Part shown: one piece after another, positions 31,400 to 42,808 of the stretch
How the letters are laid out: each line of letters starts with the position of its first letter
How positions within the stretch are numbered: position 1 is the stretch's first letter
NCBI GenBank assembly: GCA_030407315.1
Contig: JALQPE010002080.1
Coordinates: 1-63,490 of the forward strand
DNA: 63,490 bases
Origin: Asparagopsis taxiformis
Lineage: Eukaryota; Rhodophyta; Florideophyceae; Bonnemaisoniales; Bonnemaisoniaceae
Reading direction: 5' to 3'
Made by a program: the position numbers and the translations under genes
Notes under the pieces: model-generated
What the model was told of the DNA's origin: nothing
The model's database searches: none
Seen by the model: only the letters and a program-made list of their open reading frames with translations

Positions 31400-32660
31400 G
31401 AGTGCTTATGATAGCAAATGGAACGGCCGCCCATAGCTACACGTGTGCTGCGTCACACGTGTCAACCCAAACACATATGGGGACCTGCCACACGTGTGCT
31501 GAGATCACATGTGTGCACATCACCGTAAGGGAGCTTATATTATTATATGCCTGTCGCCGCCGAGCGAAAGATTACAGGAGCAGCCAATCGCCGCCGCGCG
31601 ATTGCACGACTGACATACGGGCTCTGTCAGTGTGCTTATATTATAGCAGAGACGATTAATGACGCTATCAACAGCAACTAGGCATATGCAGGTCAATGCT
31701 GCTTATATACTCAGCACCAGAAGTTGGCGCCGACCAACAGCATTAGCTCCCCGACGCTACGATCAGCATCCGCTACCCCACGCACTATCAGCAGCTTAGT
31801 ATTGAGATATTAACTGCGGCTGAGTCAGTAGCTCACATGGAGCGGGACAGCAATAATATCCGGCAGCTCACCTGGAGCGCGGAGGCACATCTGGCAGTTC
31901 ACCTGGAACGCAGAAGCAATGCTGGTAGCTCACATGGAGCACAGCGGTGTTTATTATAAATAGCAGCATCTAGAGAAGCTAGAAAGAAAAAAAGGCACGA
32001 GCAAGGGAGCGAAGTGGCTACGTGCCAAATCTATATTGCCAACCTACCTTGTAGAGTGTTCCACCCTCCATCCGCATTCCAAATGGATGTTTTTACAACT
32101 GTACTGCTGTACCGTTGTGAGAAAGTCCATAGTGGAATGCCAGCTGAAGGGGTGGAACTCTTTACGAGGGTAGTTGGCAAGAAGCATTTGGCACGTAGCC
32201 TCCGCGGTCGCTTGTGTCTTTTCTTGTAGCTAGCTGGTAAAACGCTTCCTATTTATACACCCGCGCTCCCTGTGAGCTGCCGGTAATGCCACTACGTTCC
32301 AGGTGAACTGCCAGTGTAGTTCCTGCGCTCCTGGTGAGCTACCAGGGGTGGTTTTACTACTGATATTAGATCTGCCTCCGTGCTCCTTGTGAGCTACCAG
32401 ACTCAGCCCTTTAGCTTTCGTAAGCTAAGCTGCTGAAGAGCGCGGCGGGTCCTTGTTTGTGGAGCGGTGACTATCCTAAGCCATTCGATGTCGTGTCGGC
32501 TTTTAGGAATATAAGCACACTGACATGGCTTAGGCATGTCAGTCTGATATCACGATGTGTTGATTGACCGACGCAGCCTTGGCATGCATATAGTAATATA
32601 AGCTGAATGTGTCGACGGGTGGACACGTATGACACAGCACACGTGTCATCCTGGATCTCT
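31400..32660. repeat. Fold-back element, about 600-bp inverted arms
   Basis: The left arm (from about 31,430) and right arm (to about 32,650) are imperfect reverse complements. ACACGTGTGCTGCGTCACAC pairs with the right-end GTGTCATACGTGTC-type sequence; GCTTATATTATTATATGCC pairs with the right GGCATGCATATAGTAATATA. Both arms hold repeated AGCTCACCTGGAGCG words. Each arm has a TATA-like box pointing to the centre (TTATAAATAG near 31,955 and its inverse near 32,253). The centre (32,020-32,200) is itself palindromic. It could be two head-to-head solo LTRs or a fold-back transposon. Confidence 0.75.
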
Positions 32661-32970
32661 TTCCATTATTGATATTGGAACGTCAACTTCTTACAACCGT
32701 ACATTCCCCAGCCTCTGTAAGCAATGCTTACCTCATCGTTACTCATTATTACTATATCTCGCATTGCGTATTGCATTGCCAAGGTGTCTCTTCAGACCCC
32801 GGTACTACGTTCGCAACAGTCGATCTACGTTCGCGCAATTATCTTATCCGAAATAAATCGTCGATGGCATCCTCCGTCCGGAGTAGCCAAGGATCATCGA
32901 TCTTGTGCTAAACTCACTTTCGCATACACGCTTCCAATCACGAACACACCGCGCAGCCTGAATTAACAGA

Positions 32971-33026
32971 GCCTGCTGCCGGTGGCGTACCACAGAAATT
33001 TCTGTGGTACGCCACCGGCAGCAGGC
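32971..33026. repeat. Perfect 56-bp palindrome
   Basis: A 28-bp arm beginning GCCTGCTGCCGGTGGCGTAC is followed immediately, with no spacer, by its exact reverse complement. It sits at the edge of the decayed Ty3/Gypsy fragment. Confidence 0.95.
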
Positions 33027-33029
33027 CAT

Positions 33030-34240
33030 GCCTTAAGATGGTCTCTGATCTCTGTAAAACACTGTTCAACCTTTTATTGAAAGTTAGCAGCTGAATCACA
33101 GCCTCCTTGGGTCGTCCGGGTAGGAATGACTTACTATCTGCTGTCATAAATGCGAATAGTGGTTGGCTATTAGCCTGTAATGGAAGCTACCAATAGCCGC
33201 TGCAGAGGTCTATGCCTGCAAAAGTCTTTGAATCACGGACGTCGGACAGTTCAGCATCGAAATTTGCATCGGCCAAAATGTCGGTACAGTGGCGTTATTG
33301 ACTGCTCGGTAGTCAACAGTTAAGCCATTATTTGCCGGAGGGCGTTTCGGGACAATCACCGGTGCAGACACCCATTCCGGTGATTCTGAAGGCCCCACAA
33401 ACCCGAGTTTGCAAAGCTGTTGTGTATAAAGAGTCAAAACTCTCGTTTCGTTGGCGGATAGCGGCGTTGCTTTGAACGAATCGGAATGAAGTTGGGTTTG
33501 AGGTGCATGCGGAGTGCTTAAACATCAGATGGTAGTCCTGCACCCAAATTCAGTTTCACTAAGTCACCAAACTCGCCCAACATTTCCTCAAGTGTGTCAG
33601 CGCCTGCTTCCGAGATTCCATTCACACGTGCCTGTGATACTTTTTGATTGATGAATCTATCATTCTCTACCGGAGATTCCGCCCCGAAATCCGTCTAACC
33701 ATCGTTATCGTCCAGATCAGCATCATCAGCGCCACAATTGGCGTGATAAAAACCTTTGAGTACATGGGATATTTTTCCGTTCAGATCTTTTTCGTAGTTT
33801 TCGGTGACCAATTCGGGAACATTTACAATGAGGGCATGCTTCTCTGCTGCTGCCGCAAGGATATTTCGCGTGTTGAGGCCTAGGGATTTTCGTATTTGGC
33901 GCCCCAGAAGTGGTTCGCTTAGCGTTTGATCCTTCAAGAGCCATGAAAGGCCCAGTAACACAAGCGCTGTTCCATCCCTGAAGTGCAATTCTGTGTCAAT
34001 TTTGGCAATGAGACTACACACAATTTCAGTCGTTTTTCCGTCTATGTTGCAGGCTGCCATGCTAAACTTACGAACGTGTGGCAATTTTCCAACGTTGAAT
34101 TCGATACCAAAGCGTTTGATATCAGAAAGCACTTTGCTGCCCAGCAGATTGGCATCAGCTCCGATATCAGCATATACTGTTTGTCATACCACAGTGCAAG
34201 CCATCTTTTGCATAATCTTCTGCATTGAGCATTGCGCAGA
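33030..34240 (-). pseudogene. Ty3/Gypsy-type protease-reverse transcriptase fragment, decayed
   Basis: Read leftward from 34,235 there is an aspartic-protease active-site segment (YADIGADANLLGS) leading into a frame of about 145 residues. Further on is an RT start region (EWVSAPVIVPKRPP and LTVDYRAVNNATVP), then after a frame change KTFAGIDLCSGYW with a stop and LFAFMTADSKSFLPGRP. These match the order and motifs of Ty3/Gypsy polyproteins. Stops and frameshifts break it, and no LTRs, RNase H or integrase are visible. The perfect palindrome at 32,971-33,026 marks its downstream edge. Confidence 0.8.
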
Positions 34241-34769
34241 AGAGGGACTTCAAACATAGAGAAATTTTGTAAGCGGCGAGAATAATTTCCGTGCTGCAAC
34301 ATAGAATGTGATGTGACGTTGAATGCATTGAGTGAGACTGCTGAGAAGAATCATGGCGGTAGTGAGGAAGGAGAATTTTATCATTGCTTTTCTCTGCTGT
34401 GAAGTACTGGGGGATGAGGAGACAGCATTTGTGTCTGTGACGGAAACAGTATAGGTGAGCTGAAACATGAGCTCCACACAGCCGAGTGTGAAAGCGTTGA
34501 AGATTTTGTCTTTTTCTTCATATACTTTGTGTGCTTCAGCACAGTTCCCGTACGCTCTCGTTGTGGTCGGAATGGAATCGGGGGACGAATGGGGAGCTCA
34601 TTGCTTCCAGTATTGAACGAGGCATGATTTCTGCTTGCTGGATTTTCGAGGAGAGCGGCGCCGAAGTCTTGGTGGAGAAGAAAGAAGGACGATTCGAGGA
34701 GCTCCAGTTTCACAGTCTTTCTGGAGTTGTTGAAGAACTTTGTGAGTGCACGCAGCGCGGAAGCAGCGA

Positions 34770-35606
34770 TTAGAATTGCTGCAGTGTCGGCGGGAGCGAG
34801 ACCGGAGTTTCTGAAAGTGGGGGACGAGGGTGAGGGAGCTTGAATGGTTCCATGTCGGGGTCGGTAGATAGTCTTTTCCGCTTTGAAGGGGGCATGGAGA
34901 GGTTGTCTTTGCCGGTAGGCTTGGTGAGAGCAAATGCTTCGCGAAGATCATGAGATGGGAGGCGCACCCAGGCGGGCTTGTTCAGAGGCACAATAGTCGC
35001 GTTACGAAGAGGATAGCTGCGGAGGTCTGTCGACGTTTTGAGGTCATCTTCTTCTCCAGGGCCTGCTAGTCCTGCCTTGCGCATGGTAGAATCCTTCCAC
35101 CTAACGATGTGGTCATTGGCCATCGACAAGAAGGCAGAGCAGACGATGGACCGCTGAAGGTAGACGTGTTTCTTCCCGAAAGGGCTGGTGATGAAGTACT
35201 GCTTGGACTGTGTGGTATCTGAAGGAGCGGAAGAGAATTGGGAGAAGGAAAACGCGGCGAGGAGCAGAGCTGGGCATTAATGGGAAGGTTGAGAGGGGTT
35301 TGCAGAGGAAGTTTCGAACGGAGTGCCAGTCCTCACCAGTTCCTTTATGGTGCAGTGAGCTACAAAGCGAGAGACGGTGGCTTTTTTGGTGAAAATGATA
35401 TTCACGACCTGACAAGCAATGCGCATGTCGCTGTCAGGATCCCCAGCGTTTGGTGCCGGGACTGTGTTGGTACCCTCTAGAATGGAAGCGAGATAGCGCA
35501 AAGCGGTCAATTCATCATGGATAGGAGCGAGAAACCGTTGAAGAATTGCGGAGTACGTCTCTTCTATTTTGCAGAGCAGGTCGTTGTTTTCGTTGGGAAG
35601 AGGCAT
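34770..35606 (-). CDS. Two-exon hypothetical protein, 235 aa
   Basis: Exon 1 is 35,606-35,337 (90 codons). A 129-bp intron (35,336-35,208) has donor GTGAGG and acceptor ACACAG after a pyrimidine tract, and in phase 0 it leads to exon 2, 35,207-34,770 (145 codons plus stop). Without the intron the frame hits a stop. Exon 1 is helical and leucine-rich (AILQRFLAPIHDELTALRYL). Exon 2 begins SKQYFITSPFGKKHVYL, looks like a compact domain, then turns into a basic, proline-rich tail (SKRKRLSTDPDMEP). I do not recognise the family. It may be a retroelement or transposon accessory protein, since the decayed polyprotein follows on the same strand, or an ordinary host gene. Confidence 0.55.
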
Positions 35607-35739
35607 GAGGGAGTTGTATCGTGTGGAGAGGGAGAAAGAGCATAGGCGTCGTCTCCAAAGCGGGTGAAGCTGGAGGACTAGTAGATATGTTGTGGATGAT
35701 TATGGATGGACGTTACAGACCAAAATCAACTAGTTTGGC

Positions 35740-36125
35740 AATACTCAATCCGGCGTTGCTTGGTTTCCAGATTGAGTTTTGCTCGACCAATTCTGGTATG
35801 ACACATTTTTTGACCCCCTGTAGATTTCACTCTAGTTTACGAATATGTTGGTAATTACAATGTAATTGAAGTTATTGTAATTACAATTTCTGGAGCACAC
35901 TAGAATCTCAAGATCGACTCGCTGGCGAAATGATTGCTTTCCGTAATTAGTAGTTGAAATTGACACTTAATTGAAATTACTTCAATTAAAATGTAATTAA
36001 TACTATACGTAGAAACTAGAGCAAATTCCATGGGGGGGGGTCAAAACATTTGTCATACCGGAGTTGGTCGTGCAGAACTCAATCCGGCCTAGCTCGTTTC
36101 CCGGATTAAGTTTTGCACGACTAAG
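35740..36125. repeat. Small fold-back MITE-like element
   Basis: About 80-bp imperfect terminal inverted repeats. The left reads ACTCAATCCGGCG..GATTGAGTTTTGCTCGACCAA..TGGTATGACA..TTTGACCCCC, and the right contains the reverse complement of the same series. The AT-rich interior is also largely self-complementary. It is a typical non-autonomous hairpin element with no coding capacity. Confidence 0.8.
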
Positions 36126-36252
36126 TCGAGTATGGAACAGCGGCCTCAGGAAGCTCAGAATAGGATATAGCCCCTCTCTTCGTCTTCCTGGACAAGCGTG
36201 TGTCTCAAAGTCTCAAATAAACTAGTAACCAGTATGCTATGTTGGTTTTCTA

Positions 36253-36345
36253 CACTATAAATTAGTTTCTCACTTGCAAGTGAGAACTAATTTCTAGTGA
36301 AGTGGGTCAACAATAGTGCACTATGGTGCACCATCGTTGACTTAC
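36253..36345. repeat. Two adjacent hairpins
   Basis: The first stem pairs AAATTAGTTTCTCACTTG with CAAGTGAGAACTAATTT, with one base unpaired. The second pairs GTCAACAATAGTGCAC with GTGCACCATCGTTGAC. They probably belong to another small fold-back element whose limits I cannot set. Confidence 0.65.
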
Positions 36346-38290
36346 TTCTCAATCATCTTCGCACATCCTTCCAACTGTGCTGAAGCACGGGTGGAAGGGT
36401 GTGTGGAGAATTCTCCTCCCCATACAACCACTACTCGTGGGTGGCAGTGAAGCTCTCCAGTTCTACAGCTGTTTACGAATGTGCAAGCAAAACTACTTCT
36501 CACACAATCTCGGGTATCTGGCCAAAGGCTTCCGGTGGACGTCTTCTCACCACACATCCCATACCTCCACTACTTCTGCTTCCCGTGATTTCTCCAAACC
36601 TGAGGAGGTCACAAAGGGTTCTGTCCTTCAAGCGTGCTTTCAGTTTCCGTCTTCGACTCCTGTTCTTTCCATGTCATCTTTTCCTACACTCTGGATAGTC
36701 CCGGAAGTATTTCTTCCAGAACAGAGAAGCAATCAGACTACTACTTCGGATACCGTTTCACATCCTCTACATCCATGTGCGCTAGTCTATCTTGTCTCAA
36801 AGTATGAATCTGAAGAATTCAAGGTACAGAAGCTCATGGGAAGCTGGATTCTGCCTTTTACCGCTGGTGTTCTAAAGGCCGGTCTCATCCATGGATTGTG
36901 CACAACTGTACTCCTGAACTATGCTCCGTCAACTTTTCTACTCGTTCTATGACACATGGTGGTCCATCTTTCCTCGATGGTGGATCTTTTTCTATCATCA
37001 TTAGAGGAAATAGATACTCTTCCAGGGCTGGCTAGCTTTCGACTATTACTCTATACAATAAACAATCTATTTCCTTTCTCTACTTCCCCACCTCACACAA
37101 CATCAAATCTTTACTTGAACGCCTCTTCTGCTCTGCTCCCTGATAATAACTCATTTCATCTATACGTACTTACACTCTAATATCTTTTTATGATTTCTAG
37201 GAACTACTTGTACATCCCTCTTTACAAATATTCCATACCACGTCCTTTCGACTTCATCCTTCAGATTTTATTCTCATTCTCTGAGCATCTTTGTTCTTTC
37301 ATTTTACTCACGGCGCATGGTGCGCTGTAAGATTTGTGACCATCTTGGACGTCTTCTTTCGCTGTGTGGCACAATTTTCCGCCATTTTTTTGAAATAGCA
37401 AAAAGTGCGCGCTTCTGTTTTGCCAAGCGTCATGCCAAGAGTCTTTTCTGACCGCAACGGCCACCTTCTTTCGACATTTAAGCCCTTACCATCACTCTTT
37501 TCCACTCTTGCTGTCACTCTCTCACGTGATCAAACAGTGTTGCTAGCCATGCTCTACTTAAAATTGCGCAATTCTAAGGAGAGCATGGCTAGGGGATTTC
37601 CTTCCGCTTTCTCAATTCCATTTCCTTTCCCTTCCCATGTAAGTTCTCTCTCTAAATCTCTACTTTGACCTAGACGATAAAACAACTTCTAACAGAATTT
37701 CTATCCCCGCTATTACAGTTTCTTCCTTCTCAGCCTTCCTTTCCTCTTCGCTTCTGGTATGAATTTTCACCTTCTCTTCAACTGCTGTTGGTTCATTTCA
37801 ATTCCTATCTTTTCCGCTATCGATCATCTCCATACTTCATTTCGTCTCTACTCTACTCCAAAATAGTAAAAAGGCTTTAGTTGTTCACAGTTCGTAGTAC
37901 AAAGCAGTTCTGTAGAGTAGAAAAGGTAGCACTTCAAAGCAATAGTAATTTCATTCACAGCTCACTCAAAATAAACTTACTTTCTCCTTCCCCACCAGGA
38001 ACGAGAAGCAATTCTGGTCTACAGGACCGAGCTTCCTCATTTACCATTGCCATCAATAAATCATACCCTGCATATCCTAGAATTTCTACGAGAAGAACGG
38101 CGTCTCCCATACGCCGAGAACCAGCATCCCACCCTATCCATTCCAATTCGTCCGCTGATAAATTCACGTAATTTCCGCCCTTCACCCACCCTCCTTTATG
38201 GTATTAAACCAGTCAAATCAGGACTGCAATCTACCTATACTACTGGTTCGCAACTATTGAACTGTGTGGTGAATAGTTCTAGAGTAGCTG
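36346..38290. other. No recognisable gene
   Basis: Pyrimidine-rich on the + strand, with one open frame of 191 codons (36,377-36,952) whose product is serine-rich and low complexity and has no recognisable motif. A short inverted repeat (TAGCCATGCTCT with AGAGCATGGCTA) lies at 37,547-37,592. I do not support a gene here. Confidence 0.4.
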
Positions 38291-39513
38291 GTACGAGCTA
38301 GTGGACACACTGTCCTTCGAACGAAACGAAACGAACAGTGCCACCCGCTGGTGTTTGACTGTATTGGTAGGTAGGAAGGTAGAGTAGTTAGCGAGTAGAC
38401 ACGGGCATCACGACGCAACGTTCCACGCGTGGTTCGCGTTTGCTAAACGAGGTGGCACGTCACCGGAGGCGCTCTCAACCAAACCCGTAGGCACGACACG
38501 CGATCAGCCTCACGTGTGGCGATGGGCAGGGAGTGCACAGCTCGGCGGAGACGAAGCCTCGCTAGGCGAAAACGTAAAACGAAACGTAGAAGTCAGTCGT
38601 AGACTAGAGCCGTTGCCCGTTCGATGCTTGTCCCCTTTCCCTCCCGGCACGATACCAATACCTATTTAGCCACGATGGCATAGCAATACAGTGTAAACAC
38701 TGTTCGTAACGTTCCCGAATGGGAAAGGACCTTGTGGGTCGCGCGTGTGGACCCGTTGGTCCGTTGGCCGCGAGCCAGTTCGTTCGCTGCACACGTGTGC
38801 CGGTTGCGCGCGCGCATGCGCCAGAAATACTCGTACATTGCTGTCGCCGGTCGTGTCCGCCAAAATTCGAATTCCGCGGAAGTCGCAAATATTTGCCATT
38901 TTCGAATTGGCCACGTATACTACACAGCCCCACCCCCACACGAGGACGTCCCGGCCACGCGAGGCCCGTCAGGATACGCCTGAGACACGTGGGCTTGGCG
39001 CCTGTTCGGGTACAATTGCGGACGTGGCAATTGTCCGAAAAATCTCGCTTAACGAACGCGGCCCGGTTGGCAGATCGGCTGGCAGCCGCGCCGGAGCGCG
39101 CCCGTGCGCTCCCGCCTCCTCGTAATCATCGGGGCCCGCCCGTTGGCATCGTTATACAATGCCCCGTGTAGGCGTCTCTTGCAATCGAATGCAGTTTCCA
39201 GTTCCACCACGCGGGTGAGGTTCGAATCAGCGTGATACGCACACTGGCCGCGGCCATGTCGCGTATTTCGTGCCAACGGGTATTGCGGCAGCGGTCGCCG
39301 GAACGTTATTCAAGCCGCGGCTCAGACGTCGGAGCGTTCGTCGCTCCCTCATCCGTCATCATCATCGCGAAGGCCGTTGCCATTTCGTTTTGTCAACCCG
39401 TCCTGCATCGGCTCGCAGCATTTTCCGTTTTCTTCTTCTCTCGTCTCGCCCGCGTGGCTTTTCCCCTTGTGCTTGATGCACTTGTCGCTTTCGTCGCGTA
39501 CACGGTAACAACG

Positions 39514-40908
39514 ATGTTTAATACGCGAAGCACCAATACCAACACTCCGCGGCCCGCCAGCTCTGCTGGAGGTGGAGCGAGGAACCCTTCGCAGGGCGCT
39601 CCCTCCCTCGACAGGGTCGGCGCGCCGCCAGCGACGGAGGCGTCAGTCGCGCCCGCCCCTTCCATTAGGGCGGTTCAAGCCGTTGCTCCGCAGGCCGTTG
39701 CCTCGTCGTCTCGCCCGATGGCTCCCATTGCGCCTGTCGAGGCTGCCAAGACTGACGCCCCGCGTGGCGTTGACGCAGCGGCGTCGGACTCAGGGAATTC
39801 GTCAACGATTATCCCGGAGGTCGTAGCCTCATCCCTGGGTGTGGCCGCGATGGCAGCGGCCGCTCGATCGCTTCGGGCTGGGGCAGTGGCCCACACGGGC
39901 GTACCTCGTCGTGACTGTTCGCCTTGTTCTCCTCGTCAGGGTTCGCCGGAACGTGGTGATCCCGCGGGAACAGTCGGCAGCCCCGTACGCGACGGCGTGG
40001 CGCTCAACGTAGACGCCCTGACCCACGCGTGGGCTGCGTTGCCTCACACGGCAATCACGGATGACGATGTCGCCACGTTGGCTAAAGACCGTCTAGATGC
40101 CCGCGCGGCTTTCGACTACGCCCGAGTCGCGGAAGATCCGTGGGGGCGACGTGCCGCTCATCGTTTTGCCAAAGGGCCCGAGGGATCCATTCGTTATCAG
40201 ATCCCCGCGTCGATTCGCTGTGACCGCTCGTGGCTCCGCGACGTCAACGACGCGATATACGTAGACCGCATAGACGCATTCCTGTGGAAGGGGACACCCG
40301 AGGAACCGCCGTTCATCTCGTTGGCGTCCGTCTTCGTGTGTCCGCGGACACTTTCCGAGAGGCAGCAAGCCGAGTGGAAGACCGCCCTTTCCTTGAGCAT
40401 CAGTTTTAAACGCGTGATGTCGTACGACGACTACTTCGCGCTTCGTTACGCGGACGCGGACGATTACCGCGTGTCGCACGCGTCGGCTCCGTGGGCCGTC
40501 CCGAGCGAACTCAATTTCCCGTCATTTCCGGACGTGATAGAGGATTATCCGTATCCTCGTGGGTCGTCCACATTGCTACCACGCGACGTGCACTATTTTA
40601 CCGATGCCGTGAAGGACGCGCCTGCCCCTGTGAAGGAACGTTTCCTCTTGGCTGTGGACATCGAACACACAGCGATGCTCGCGTGCTCGCTGTTCGTGGA
40701 ACGTCGTGTGTTCGGGCGCGCGTGCCTACTGCCGGAGTCCACGTTGGACTTCCTGGCCGAGGCTCGCGGCGTCCTCGCCTTGGGGCCGGAGTATCGAGTT
40801 ATATGCCCCGATTACGCAAGCGGCGATACCCAGGAGTTCGTGCACGTGCGCAACGATGGGGCTTCGTCTGTGTTCTCGGAAATGGACGCGGACGTCCACA
40901 ACCTCTAG
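39514..40908 (+). pseudogene. CpG-rich gene, 3' end cut by transposon terminus
   Basis: An open frame whose best start is MFNTRSTNTN at 39,514; a further upstream ATG would add a poorly ordered leader. The first 160 residues are Ala/Pro/Ser-rich, then a globular region follows (WLRDVNDAIYVDRIDAFLWK and WKTALSLSISFKRVMSYDDY). Codons are strongly G/C-ending and the DNA is CpG-rich, unlike the rest of the spacer. The native sequence stops at about 40,864: from CGTCTGTG at 40,865 onward it is the terminus of the same transposon family, so the last 14 or so codons and the stop belong to the transposon. The function is unknown; a Gag-like retroelement protein is possible because the upstream 1.1 kb is non-coding and equally CpG-rich. 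Confidence 0.6.
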
Positions 40909-41170
40909 TACACCTAGTATTACTAGGCGGACGTCCATGTTCTCCAGTATTTTTGGATGTCCGCCTAGAACCGGACGTCCATGCGGTCTAGTACGTCTAG
41001 TATTACTAGGACGACATTCATTGTTTCTAGTACCACGGATGTCCCCCTCGGGATGGACTTCCACCATGTCTATGTCCACCTAGGACGGGCGCCGGTTCAG
41101 AAACTCAAAAATTTCGAGCCCAGAAATTTCTGCCGCCGTGCTCGACATGGATGTCCGCATCCATCACGGC
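40865..41170 (+). mobile_element. Terminus of an older, related transposon copy
   Basis: It begins CGTCTGTGTTCTCGGAAATGG at the point where the CpG-rich gene is interrupted. It continues with diverged versions of the terminal motifs (GGACGCGGACGTCCA, CTCTAGTAC, ACTAGGCGGACGTCCATG) and a fragment of the module end (CCCAGAAATTTCTG). The coding part of the element is missing. Confidence 0.75.
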
Positions 41171-42143
41171 GACCACTCTATTTTTCCTTGTCGGTCGACT
41201 CCAATTTTGTCTTTAATTTTTTCATTCTCTCGCTCACACCCCCTTCCAGTTGGTGCTCACCTCCCCCGTACTGTACCTTAAACACCCCCAATACCACTCT
41301 AGCACCCATTTTCAGCTGCCTATCCCCGCTTCCACGGTGCACACCTCCATTCCATACCTACTTTTCTGCTCTACCGTACAGATTTCGTATAACCAGTCCT
41401 CATACTACCTCAGAATAGGGAAAAACACCCCTATCTCCACGACCGTACTCTCCCCCATCACCTTTGCAACGTATTGTTCTTCAATACCCTCTCTCCTCTA
41501 CTTTCAACCCCTCTCCTTCGCCCTCTCCACAAACTTCCCCTACAGCTTACTCTTCGAAAACCTCTCACTCCCCATCCCGTACCCGACCTGCTCCACCCCT
41601 CCCTCCCTCAGGTACTCCATGCCCCCACGCCATCCACATCTTCGATACCGTATACACCACCACCACCGGCCCACGCTCCCCCGCCGTCTCCCCAGAAACC
41701 TCCCTGCTCTGAACCACATATCAACCCCCCACTTCGCACCCATCCTCCCACTCCCCTCCCTCCCCAAATACAATAACCCCCTGCTTCTCCATCACATCCC
41801 TACTCACCACAGCCAGAACAGACGCCACCCCCCTTCCCGCCTCTTTCTCCTCACTTTCCTAAAAAACCCCTTCTCCCGGCGCCTTCAACCGCACCCTCCT
41901 ACGGTCTCACCTAAACACCTCCTCCGCCCTCACTACCCCAACACCCCGCAGCGTCTCCCCAGTCCCCATAATATGCTCGTCGGCACTCCTCTCCGAATCA
42001 CACTCCAATCTAAACCCGCACTCCGTACATTTCCACGTCCCCCGGTACCATCCCAAGATTCCATCCCCCACAGAACACATCCTCATACCACAGAACAATT
42101 TTCTTCCTCTTATACCTCATCCTTAAAACCTCCATCCCCTCCA
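41171..42143. other. Strongly pyrimidine-skewed non-coding DNA
   Basis: The + strand is C/T-rich for almost 1 kb (runs such as CACCTCCCCCGTACTG and CTCCCTCAGG). The skew creates long Pro/Ser/Leu/His-rich open frames that look like artefacts. It probably corresponds to the diverged subterminal region of the copy that begins at 40,865, since the same skew marks that region in the other copies. Confidence 0.5.
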
Positions 42144-42808
42144 CGTCTGTGCTTTCGGAAGTGGACGCGGACGTCCAGTCTCTCTAGTACGGGTCCTAGT
42201 CGGCCCCGAGATTTACTAGAACAAATGAACGTCCGCGTCCAAAAAAAAATAAAAAATTTTGGATGCGGACGTCCACTTTCTCTAGTACATACAGCGGGAT
42301 CCTAGGACCCGACATCCACTTTCTCTAGTACATATGGCGGAATACTAGGACCCGACATCCACTTTCTCTAGTACGTTCAGCGGGATCCTGGGACCCGAAA
42401 TCCAGTATACAATATATCAGCGAAAACCGGGAGGGAAGAAATTACAGCGGATGGTAAATTCAGGGCCCATATCGGACCGTATTTTATTCTGTCATTTACG
42501 AAACTGCTGGTATATAATACGTCTCTCTAGAATAGGAAATACATATCTGGTCAGAATAGGAAATAAATACCCGGTTAGAATAGGAAATACGTATCCAGCC
42601 AGGATACGGAATATGTATCCAGCCAGAATACAAAATACCTGTCAGCATATCGTCGATCACCCATCTCCCTGACTATCGCGTTCTCCCTACCATCCGAACG
42701 CCATGCACCACCATCCGCACATACTTCAAGAACCCTCACGGCCTAGATTACAGAAAATCCGCTCCTTCCCAATACCATCCCCGCTTTCCTCGACACCACC
42801 CCAGCCCA

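Noticed and set aside
36377..36952. A 191-codon plus-strand frame
   Set aside because: Low-complexity, Ser/Thr-rich product with no motif, adjacent to hairpin repeats and in pyrimidine-rich DNA.
41250..42305. A 351-codon open frame
   Set aside because: It arises from strong C/T skew, is Pro/Ser/Leu/His low complexity, and runs from skewed DNA straight into the transposon terminus. Other frames are equally open.
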